From contig NC_026740.1 of assembly GCF_000210295.1 (NCBI RefSeq), positions 124,001 to 188,000 of the forward strand: a DNA stretch of 64,000 bases, given 5' to 3'. Position 1 is the first letter of the stretch, and every line of letters starts with the position of its first letter. Source of the DNA: Trypanosoma brucei gambiense DAL972. Taxonomy: Eukaryota > Euglenozoa > Kinetoplastea > Trypanosomatida > Trypanosomatidae. A model generated the notes under the pieces. The model was not told where the DNA came from and searched no databases. It was given only the letters and a program-made list of their open reading frames with translations. The position numbers and the translations under genes were made by a program. Positions 1 through 8,900 of the stretch are shown here, piece after piece.

Positions 1-99
1 ATGCAGTCCTCTTTTTTTGGGGGGGGGGAATAAAAAGAAAAAAGGACTTAAGTTGTTATCTTCGGCGGCTCCGCATCTTATGGATTACGTTACGACCTA
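1..99. other. 3' flank of NOL10-like gene
   Basis: This short stretch lies downstream of the NOL10-like stop codon and is presumably its 3' UTR. It contains a run of about ten G residues at 19-28 preceded by a T run. No gene is seen in it. Confidence 0.5.
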
Positions 100-2100
100 T
101 CATTTAGACGACACTCTCCGAAGCCGTTCCTCCAACGGTAGCCTTTCAAGTCTCTGTCGCTTGCGTGCGGCATGGATTACCTTATCTGTGCTGGTAAAGT
201 TAGTGCGGCTATCTTTCTTTGCCTCATATAACGTCACACGCCGCGACACTCCCTCCTTTTCGCCTTCAGGACGTTGACGTCTGCGTCGTTGCTGCTTTCC
301 ACTACTCCGTACACCCTTAAGGTGTTTCTTTGCTTCGTTGACATCGTCCTCATTGTCCTCACCGCTATCATTATTACCACCACCATCGCTGCTGCCGCTT
401 TCGTTCTCGCCAACATCCTCTGGAACAATAGAAAATAACTCCGATTCATATCGCTGCTTCCGTTCGCTTGCCTTTGCACGCCGCTCTTTTATCTGTTGCA
501 GGAGCTTCGCGTATTCTGGGTTTGACGGATCTAACGCAAAAGGAGTTCCCCTACTTCCATTGAACGCCTTTTGGAATCGTGGATCAGCTTGAGCAGCAGC
601 AAGCGCCTGATTCTTCAAAGTGGTTTTCCCATCAGTCATTGGACCACCGTTGGCACTGTCAGCATCGCCAACTAATTCATTGTCACCCGTTTCAGCAGCA
701 TTGGCATTGCGCTTAAATTTACTAATACGATCCTCCCAGCGTTTCTCAGTTTTGCGCCTCGAGTTCTCCTGCACATAGCGGCTGAACGCTCCAGGATCAA
801 CAACGGCCTTCAGCTCACGATACAAAGCATTTTCAATAAAGGCACCATGCATGACGGGGCGAACCTTTCCCCCTGCCAAATCATCTGCCGTCATGCCAAG
901 GTTCTCCATTTCTTCCTTGGACACAAAAGTGTAATCGTCATAGACGGTTGTTATCTCCTTCTCCTCAAGTTCTTCAGTTAAAATCTCCAGAAATGAGGCC
1001 CACCGCGGTGCCACGCCAAGCTGCGGTATGAAATGTACCTGGACCCGAGGTGCATCACAGCAGATACAAATGACCCCACTATCACTGCACTCAAAAGGTT
1101 CCACAATGTTGTGTTGGCTGCGAAGGACACAAAAATCCGTAATATCCGCCGGTGCCTCAATGCTAGTGAAGTTGCTTCCATCCTTCTTGCTCCACACCTT
1201 TACCATACGCGTATCAGCGGAGAGCACGTGTGTCGCCTCTCCTGTTGCAGTGCTGCTACCTTGAAAGAAGTACGTTTTGACAATAGGCAATGAGTTCATG
1301 TGATCCTTTACAATTAGCGGCTTCTGCAGTCGGAGATCATACAAGAGCACCTGACCGGCTTCTGTCCCACAGCTAAACAGAAGGCCACGCTCATCATCTA
1401 CGGCAATGTGGCGTAACTCACAACGTTCCTCAACACCTGATACGGCTCCGGTACCTGCAACTGTTAACCGCGCTGCACATGAAGCTGCACGGCTATCCCA
1501 TGCCTCTACAACACCGTCCACACCGGCGCAAAGCACGAGGCCGTGGTTTTTAAATACCTCCACGTGATTCACACCATCGGCGCACTGAGTTTTGTAGCTC
1601 TCAACGAAGGAACCAGTTTCTAAACTGAGACGAAATAGTTCATGTGATGTACCACTCGACAACAACTCAGCTGTGTGGGGATTAAATGCCAAGCACCTCA
1701 TCGTGTGTGGAACACGAACACGGTCAACGATAGCCGCAGAGTGGTGAATAGTAATTTGCCGCCCCTCTCCCCGCAGCGCAAACTTACGGAAATCAGGAGA
1801 GAGTGACACCCCACCAAGTATAGGCATGTCGGCGTTGAAACTATATTTCATGCTGAGTTGATTTACGTCAAAGCACTTTAATCGGGGCGGGTAGTCGCCA
1901 GCAGCGAATAGGTGCGTGCCATTTGCCGTTCGAAAGATTGTTCGCGCAAAGTGAGGAAATTCAAGGTCATGAATTAGTTCGACACGGTGCTCTCCCCCCG
2001 CGAGTCGCTTGTTTTTCCGTCGCTCCGCAATCCATTCCGGTAGAGACTTGCCGGCAGTGAGGTTGTAGGTTTTAACCTTGTTATGGAGCGATACCTGCAT
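100..2100 (-). CDS. NOL10: NOL10/Enp2-like nucleolar WD40 protein
   Basis: This is a 666-aa protein starting at a true ATG. The N-terminus (KTYNLTAGKSLPEWIAERR, then an RVELIHDLEFP stretch) matches the conserved opening of NOL10/yeast Enp2, and degenerate WD40 blades follow to about residue 350. Near residue 506 is a DPRFQKAF...FALDP segment typical of the NUC153 motif found in U3/90S pre-ribosome proteins. The tail is acidic (Ser/Asp/Glu/Asn-rich, about 560-590) and then very basic (KQQRRRRQR), consistent with nucleolar retention. In other eukaryotes Enp2/NOL10 acts in the small-subunit processome during 18S rRNA maturation; the same role here is inferred from family membership. A polypyrimidine tract and AG lie about 160-245 nt upstream. 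Family assignment is secure from three separate regions. Confidence 0.88.
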   Translation of the reverse strand: MQVSLHNKVKTYNLTAGKSLPEWIAERRKNKRLAGGEHRVELIHDLEFPHFARTIFRTANGTHLFAAGDYPPRLKCFDVNQLSMKYSFNADMPILGGVSLSPDFRKFALRGEGRQITIHHSAAIVDRVRVPHTMRCLAFNPHTAELLSSGTSHELFRLSLETGSFVESYKTQCADGVNHVEVFKNHGLVLCAGVDGVVEAWDSRAASCAARLTVAGTGAVSGVEERCELRHIAVDDERGLLFSCGTEAGQVLLYDLRLQKPLIVKDHMNSLPIVKTYFFQGSSTATGEATHVLSADTRMVKVWSKKDGSNFTSIEAPADITDFCVLRSQHNIVEPFECSDSGVICICCDAPRVQVHFIPQLGVAPRWASFLEILTEELEEKEITTVYDDYTFVSKEEMENLGMTADDLAGGKVRPVMHGAFIENALYRELKAVVDPGAFSRYVQENSRRKTEKRWEDRISKFKRNANAAETGDNELVGDADSANGGPMTDGKTTLKNQALAAAQADPRFQKAFNGSRGTPFALDPSNPEYAKLLQQIKERRAKASERKQRYESELFSIVPEDVGENESGSSDGGGNNDSGEDNEDDVNEAKKHLKGVRSSGKQQRRRRQRPEGEKEGVSRRVTLYEAKKDSRTNFTSTDKVIHAARKRQRLERLPLEERLRRVSSK

Positions 2101-3359
2101 TTCAGCAACAAATATTTACTCAGTGCTGCCCAAGATGCAGGTAAATCCTTGCTTAAAACTTTCGACCTAACTCTTCAAAGTTCCTTCAGTCCCACGACCA
2201 CAAGGGAAAACCGCAGCAGCAACAACACGACAGTCGCCGACAACACTATCAGATATGCTGCTATGCGAACAGTGGCGGTAAATACACAGTGGTTTTTAAG
2301 AACAAAAACAGAAAAAAAAAGACACAGATAAAAAAGGGAGAGAGAATGAGAGAGTTAGATTCCCACCAAGATATTAACTATGGTAACAACAACAACAATA
2401 CATATATATATATATATGCACTAGGACCACAATTCACCCCATTACCCTATAGCCTACTCTCTTTTTTTTCTTTCGAATCCACACGATTAAGTTCTATAGG
2501 GAAACACACCTTGTGCTCATTGAGGCACCGTAACACAACGGACGCCCACACCAGTGCGCGACACATTCAAGAAAGAACGCATATGTATACATGTATATAA
2601 CAGCGTTTCCACTCGCTCTTTCTCTCTCTCTCTGTCGCGCGTATATGTTGTAGCACTGTTAAAACAGAAGCCCGCAATGTGCGTTAGAACCACAGGGGAG
2701 TGGGAAGCATATCTTGACGGCACAAACATCCCTCGCAACGGTGTAGCAACAGAAGGTGACGGAGCAATCACATGCGTGGACAGAACAGGGCCTTCACTCC
2801 CTTCAACCCACCAATCTTCTCCGTAGCATTTTCTCGCATTCCCTACGAACATACAAACGAAGAGGAAGGGGCGTAAAAAAAAACAATGGAGAAAAACCAA
2901 TAATATTCGTTTGGCCCGGTCACCAACAGTCTCTTTTTTTTTTCTTTGTTTGCTATTCGTTACGTCTGAAAACAATATTTCGCCTTTACGACAACTCGTT
3001 AAACAACAATTTGTGCCCTTAATTCAACACCACAGTGACATCGAGATATACCTCAAGTCACCTTATCGTTGGGGGTGCTCAAACATGAAAGCGCGTGCTG
3101 ATTCGTCACAACAATAGCATTAGCCTAAAAATCTCAAACACGTTCTACATTATTTACCTCCCCTATTAATCTACTTAGTTCACGCACTCAGTGTCACCTT
3201 TCCCTTTACACCATTTAAGTACGTGCAACTAACGTACTATTATCATTTTCCCATTTGTTAAAACAAAAAAAAAGTCTCTTCCTTCGCTTCCACCAATTTT
3301 ATTTCTTTCTATTCACAAACACAAAGAAATTAACCAAGGTCCAAATGCGTCACTGAAAT
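2101..3359. other. Intergenic region, HSP70.4 to NOL10
   Basis: These 1.26 kb hold the 3' UTR of the HSP70 gene and the 5' UTR of the NOL10-like gene. There is a TA dinucleotide run at 2402-2418 and several A-rich stretches. A 152-codon minus-strand frame at 2517-2975 has no family resemblance and runs through purine/pyrimidine simple sequence, so it is not called. The long 3' UTR may carry heat-shock mRNA stability signals, but none is identifiable by eye. Confidence 0.5.
2261..2345 (-). promoter_or_regulatory. Probable trans-splice acceptor for NOL10-like mRNA
   Basis: Read on the minus strand, 2345 to about 2299 is strongly pyrimidine-rich (CTCTCTCCCTTTTTTATCTG, then a T-run). A candidate acceptor AG falls at 2262-2261. 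This is the usual arrangement for spliced-leader addition in trypanosomes. It would give a 5' UTR of about 160 nt. The exact AG is not proven. Confidence 0.45.
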
Positions 3360-5279
3360 TTAGTCAACATCATCGGGGACTGGAGCGTTTCCTTCGCCCT
3401 CTCCTGAAGGAGGTGCCGGAGGTGCCTGTTCCATTGCCCGCTTTACGTAATATGCGGAGAGAATGGGGTGCGCCACCTGCTCAATTTCTTTATTCTTGGC
3501 GTCATATTCCTCCTTTGTTGCATCACGATTCTCATCAAGCCAATTTACCACAGCATTCACAACGGTTTGGATCTTCTGCTGGTCTTCTTGACTAATGTTC
3601 TGCTGAACGTCGGGGTCGCTTAGCGTAGAGCGAAGCGAAAATGTGTAGTTCTCAACGGAATTGCGTGCTTCAATCTTTTCTGCGTTTGCTCGGTCCTCTT
3701 CCGCGAATTTTTCAGCCTCCGCAACCATTTTGTCAATCTGTTCGCGTGAGAGCCGACCCTTGTCATTCGATATGGTGATGGCTTGTGTTTTACCAGCCGT
3801 CTCTTCCACAGCGGTAACAACAAGAATGCCGTCAACGTTCACGTCGAAGCTCACGGTAATCCGCGGCTTGCCGCGGGGCGCAGGGGGAATGTCAGTGAGC
3901 GTAAATGTTCCTAAGCATTGGCATTGCGACACCAAGGGGCGCTCACCCTCGTAAACTTTGATTTCAACACTGCGTTGGTTGTCAGCGTTGGTGGAAAATG
4001 TTTGCGATTTTTGTGCGGGCACGCTGGTGTTGCGCGGAATGAGCACAGACATTACACCACCGGCAGTTTCAACACCCAGTGAAAGCGGAGTCACATCGAC
4101 TAGGAGAAGGTCTTTCGTTTGCTTACTTTTGCCACCAGATACGATATGAGCTTGTACCGCGGCTCCATAAGCAACCGCCTCATCAGGGTTGATTGAACGG
4201 TTCGGCTCCTTGCCGTTGAAAAAGTTCTGCACCAACTGTTGCACGCGGGGAATGCGAGTTGATCCACCGACAAGAACCACATCGTCCACTGCCGATGCAT
4301 CAACCTCGGCATCTTTCAGGACCTTCCTCACTGGCTCTAGGCAGCGCTCGAATTGGTCACGGCACATCTCCTCGAACCGAGCTCGCGTTATTTTGGAGAA
4401 AAAGTCAAACCCTTCATACAGTGCATCAATCTCAATGTTGGTGCTTGCTGAACTGGAAAGTGTTCGCTTCACCCGTTCGCATGCCGTACGCAAACGCCTC
4501 ATCGCACGTGCGTTTCCACGCAAGTCCTTACCGGTGCGGGTTCTGAACTCAGTCGCGAAGTAATCCACAAGGCGGCTGTCAAAGTCTTCCCCACCAAGAT
4601 GTGTGTCACCAGCAGTTGCCCTCACTTCAAATAAGCCACCGTCAATGTTTAGCAACGTCACGTCAAAAGTGCCACCTCCAAGATCAAAGATGAGCACCGT
4701 CTTCATTGCTCCTTCAGAACTTCTGTCCATGCCATACGCAATGGCTGCGGCTGTTGGTTCGTTAACGATGCGCAACACCTCAAGACCAGCAATTGATCCC
4801 GCGTCTTTTGTTGCTTGACGTTGCGAGTCGTTGAAATACGCAGGCACAGTCACGACGGCCTTTGATACCTTCTCGCCAAGGTAGGATTCCGCGATTTCCT
4901 TCATTTTCTGCAAAACCATCGCACTTATCTCTTCGGGGAAAAAGGTTCTCCTCTCACCTTGGTACTCTACCTCCACAACCGGTTTCCCTTCCTTCACAGT
5001 TACCTTAAAGGGCCAATGTTTCATGTCAGCTTGCAGGTCTGGGTCATCATATTTTCGGCCAATTATTCGCTTGGCATCAAACACCGTATTTGTTGGGTTC
5101 ATGGCCACTTGATTCTTTGCGGCGTCGCCAACCAGTCGCTCAGTTTCACTGAAGGACACATAAGAAGGTGTTGTGCGGTTACCCTGATCGTTGGCGACAA
5201 TTTCAACCTGATCATTTTTGAACACACCCACGCACGAGTAAGTTGTGCCAAGATCAATGCCGATCGCCGGAGCAGGCAT
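3360..5279 (-). CDS. HSP70.4: Cytosolic HSP70 chaperone lacking a canonical EEVD tail
   Basis: This is a 639-aa Hsp70 starting at ATG with no presequence. The nucleotide-binding domain carries [14 protein letters not shown] near residue 7, [14 protein letters not shown] near 197 and [16 protein letters not shown] near 335. The hydrophobic linker and start of the substrate-binding domain ([15 protein letters not shown]) follow at about 390. The lid is shorter than usual for cytosolic Hsp70. There are no GGMP repeats, and the C-terminus is a Pro/Gly/Glu-rich stretch ending PDDVD instead of EEVD. In the family the EEVD tail docks TPR co-chaperones such as Hop and CHIP, so coupling to Hsp90 may differ. 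The features fit what I recall for T. brucei HSP70.4 (Tb927.7.710). The family call is certain; the paralogue name is inferred. Confidence 0.93.
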   Translation of the reverse strand: MPAPAIGIDLGTTYSCVGVFKNDQVEIVANDQGNRTTPSYVSFSETERLVGDAAKNQVAMNPTNTVFDAKRIIGRKYDDPDLQADMKHWPFKVTVKEGKPVVEVEYQGERRTFFPEEISAMVLQKMKEIAESYLGEKVSKAVVTVPAYFNDSQRQATKDAGSIAGLEVLRIVNEPTAAAIAYGMDRSSEGAMKTVLIFDLGGGTFDVTLLNIDGGLFEVRATAGDTHLGGEDFDSRLVDYFATEFRTRTGKDLRGNARAMRRLRTACERVKRTLSSSASTNIEIDALYEGFDFFSKITRARFEEMCRDQFERCLEPVRKVLKDAEVDASAVDDVVLVGGSTRIPRVQQLVQNFFNGKEPNRSINPDEAVAYGAAVQAHIVSGGKSKQTKDLLLVDVTPLSLGVETAGGVMSVLIPRNTSVPAQKSQTFSTNADNQRSVEIKVYEGERPLVSQCQCLGTFTLTDIPPAPRGKPRITVSFDVNVDGILVVTAVEETAGKTQAITISNDKGRLSREQIDKMVAEAEKFAEEDRANAEKIEARNSVENYTFSLRSTLSDPDVQQNISQEDQQKIQTVVNAVVNWLDENRDATKEEYDAKNKEIEQVAHPILSAYYVKRAMEQAPPAPPSGEGEGNAPVPDDVD

Positions 5280-5306
5280 ACTTTCTTTTTCTTTGCTTAT
5301 ATTTTC

Positions 5307-5348
5307 CTAACAACACTCAAATAATAAAAAAAGAAAGAAGAAAAGAAG
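5307..5348 (-). promoter_or_regulatory. Probable trans-splice acceptor for HSP70.4
   Basis: On the minus strand a CTTCTTTTCTTCTTTCTTTT tract (5348-5325) is followed by candidate AGs at 5317-5316 and 5308-5307, only about 28-37 nt before the ATG. This implies a very short 5' UTR. The candidate is unusually clean because there is no other tract nearby. Confidence 0.55.
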
Positions 5349-5849
5349 CGCATACACGTATATACAACACCTTCAGTTTCGCGCATCGTAATCGCCTTGG
5401 TTTCCCGCATGAGTTGTCGAAAGATTATCCTCGTATTAATTCCTTGTAGTCGCACTTTTTCTTGTTTATCTCCCCCTCCCAACTCTATGTTTATCTTTTG
5501 TTTTCACACTTATCCATGCCCTTGCAACGCCTAACCCGCTTCTTCACCGCGATAATTCAGCTCCACATTCTCAAACTAATACCCAACGGCAGAAAAAGCG
5601 GTATTGGTATGGGAAAAGAGGTAGTGTGAAATACACAAACGCTGTCGACCTCTTCGACATGGAGAGAAGCAAGGGTCCGGCTGAATCAAACGTGTTTACT
5701 AGCAAAAAAAAAGTATTACTTACACAGGAATATAAGGATGCCACAGCTTAATATGCGCTGCGATTAAGCCCGAAGTCATTTTGCATCGTGAAGGCGTCGC
5801 CTCATCCCTCATTCCTTCGGTCTCTATGTAAAATCGGTATGAAAAAAAC

Positions 5850-5852
<3 letters not shown>

Positions 5853-5884
<32 letters not shown>

Positions 5885-5885
5885 C
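5853..5885. repeat. (TA)n microsatellite
   Basis: This is an uninterrupted alternating AT run of about 16 units in the 3' UTR of the BRCT gene. It is length-variable by nature and a potential strain marker. Confidence 0.9.
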
Positions 5886-5906
5886 TTATGTTTGAATGTA
5901 TGGAAT

Positions 5907-8900
5907 CTAAAGTGAAATGTTCACCGTACAAAGGGGGGCCTTCCGTCGTTGCTGAATGCTAAGTGTCACCCAATCCGATTTGAAGACACTCAACACCCCC
6001 ACATGAGGCATGCCCCTAATAACGCTACCACTCATGTTACTGTCGCTGTCGCCAGATGACCCAAAGCCACCCGCTATTTTCCAAGCGTCTTTACCGCCTG
6101 CAACACGGGTTGACTGACCATCACATTTAATACTCTGCTGAAACGGATCCACACCCACGGCAGTCGAACGAGATTCACTTTTCTGAGCTACTTGTTGAAG
6201 CTCACCTCGCACTTTCCCCTGAGCTTCTTGCTTTGCCCTAACCAGTTGTTCCTTCGCATTTTGGAAAACCTTTACGATGCCGCCGCGTATCTCCCTAACA
6301 AGAGCGTCTTCTTGATGTGGTTCATCTATTAGAAGAATAATCTCTTTTGTTGGAAAGGCGTTTCCACATCCCACACCTCCCACAACTGCCTCTTCTGTTC
6401 CCTTTATTTGCACGAGAACGAAGTCGAGTAGTGTGTTTGGAGACTTCCGTGGGGGTATGTGGCACTTCTTTAACCCTGTGGCTTCGTTAGGCCGGTGAAG
6501 TTTCTTTCCTTCACTCCCGCTTTCCCCCAGTTGGAGTGCTGCAGTTCCTTCGTTACCAGTTTTCCAACACATTGCCCATTCCACAACACCTCCGCCGGTC
6601 TCGAGAACGTTCCGCATTGAGTGGGCCCTTGCGGTAACCGCTGGTGAAGCATCAGCTGCTACAATGACCAAAATAAAGTACTTATTTTCAAACAAGGGCT
6701 TCCCCGTGGCCTGCCGCTGTAGCCGCCTGTTGCGGCACTGCATGGCGAGCTGGCGAGTGCATCGTGGTGCATCCGGTGGGAGGAGCTCGGGGGTCCATTC
6801 GTGCATGGAGAGATCGTGGAGTGGCCCAAAACACTGACGGTTTTCACAATCTTCCAGAATCTTCGGGGTTACCACCCACAGCCCCGCAGCGATGGCTGCA
6901 AGGACACTTTCCCTCTGTGTTAGCTGGTGCGTTACCAAAATATCTGCCTCGCGAGTGCTGTGCACAAGTTGCACACGACTAATGACCTTTGTGGTCTCAG
7001 GTGCACAATGAAGATGCTGTTGTTGAGGGCATGCCGGGCCCATAATATCGGCAGCCTCATCCTGATCCCCATCACAGTTCCCGCGGGGGGCACGACTGTT
7101 CAGCTCGTCACAAAATGCGACGAAGCAATCCTTCCCCGGGACATCATGCGGAATATAAATGCGTGGAGCGTCGAAAATAATTTTTGAGTGTTGTTTCGAC
7201 ACAACACCAGCAGCCGCGGAGGGCAAAGCCAGTCGCTTATCAATAACAGCGTCACTGCTCCTACTTCCCTCGGGATCCCACAGCTGGGGCATCTCCTGAA
7301 CTTCTCTGGAATACTTTCTACCAACGGAAGTCAGCGGGCCATGATCGACTACAGATCCACCATCACATGGTTTGTTGTGGCGGTTCTCGTCACCAGCTCT
7401 CAAGAGGTGACTATCAGCTGCCTTTCGTTCATTTTCTTCGTCGTCGCTAACGTCACCCAACAAAAGGGTGCGGCGAACGGGTGTGCACGCGTTCGCACTA
7501 CTTGGGCTGTTATCCGCCATATTTTCCTCAAGTCTTGCTGGCGTGTTAGACTTCCCCCGTGATAAACCACATAGAAAGCCAATGGGGGGAAACGTCTCCT
7601 CATCTCCCACCAAAGCCGCTTTAACATGGGCAGAAGGCGATGCAAACCGGGGTGTGCTGGCACGTTGCTGCCCGGGGGTGCGCAATGTAGCCCGAGCTGG
7701 TGTAGCACCTGGCGTTGTAAAATCGAATTGGTAGTTGACAGCAAGTTGCGGTGACTGGAAAACCGGGCTGTGGCATGTTGCGCTACTGAATGGGAGTAGC
7801 GTCACGTCAGTTTCTCGTACTGGTGTAGCGGGTGGCGTCACGGCAGAGTAAACTAGGGGCCCACCAATGACGGTTTCACCTTCAACCGCCCTATTTTCCT
7901 TGTGTGGTTGCTGACGAGTGAGTGTCGTTGGTAAGGCAAAAGGTTTCTCATCAAGAAAAGTGCCCCATGCCACACTAGCCTCCAGCCATTCCAACCCGAC
8001 TAATGAGACACGATCGGATGCAGCATACTGTACTAACCTTTGCGGTAGCAATTCCTGGTACACCTCACAAGGCCACGTGCTACCGCGGGAGAGTAGTGCA
8101 TCCATACTTTTTCGCTCATCCACATCGCCCGTCCTAAAGCAGCAGCGAATGTCAGAAACTGCTGACGGGTCACCCCCCGCCACCTCGTCCACAACCTGGG
8201 GGATTTTAGAAAGAAAAATGGTTGCAACATCCACAAGCACAACATGCGTGACAGCTTCCAGCACCAACTTCTCCGCTCGGTGACCACATAGTTCGCTAAC
8301 AGCAGCACCAAGGCAGTTCAAAAGTACCCGACGAAGCGCAGTCAGCGCCTCAAACCCCTGATCGTCAATAACGCATCCTTGTTGTCCTGATTTAGAGGGC
8401 ATCAGACATAAAAAGTACACAGTCACACCGATGAGTGGAGCTTTTTCATTCCGGCGGCGGCCAAGCCACGGTGATGGTGCTAAGGGCATCCCTCCTTTGG
8501 TGGTGACATCACCACGGCGCAATAACTGCTGCCGTGCCAGTCGCTCCGCCTCTGTAGGTGTTGATCTATAAAAAAGAAAGCAACTTTTGGGTTGTAATAG
8601 GTGACGTGCCGCCAGCGAGCACAAAATGTAGTCTTGCGTGACGCTCGGAAGAAAGCGAAACGGGTGGCGAGCGGGGGCGGTATCTGCTTGCCGTTGGTTC
8701 CTTCCGAGCAGTAGCACATCGGAAGGTTTCTGATTTCCATGCGGCACGACATAAAAAACGTGATGAAATGGTCCCGCAGGTCTAGTACCATTTGAAGGGG
8801 TGTCAACGTTACCAGGTTTATCGGATCGGGCTAGCGTAGTTGTTTCGCCTGCTGCTCGAGAAACCTTCCTGTGTGAAAATGATCCCGCATCATGCGCACG

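Larger units (their letters stand above)
5280..5906. other. Intergenic region with TA microsatellite, BRCT gene to HSP70.4
   Basis: This 0.63-kb gap holds the 3' UTR of the multi-BRCT gene and the short 5' UTR of HSP70.4. A perfect TA run of about 32 nt (5853-5885) lies 20 nt past the BRCT stop codon. No gene is seen. Confidence 0.5.

Noticed and set aside
2517..2975. 152-codon minus-strand frame between HSP70.4 and NOL10
   Set aside because: No family features; it lies in UTR sequence with T-runs and CT simple repeats. A short ORF of this size is expected by chance.
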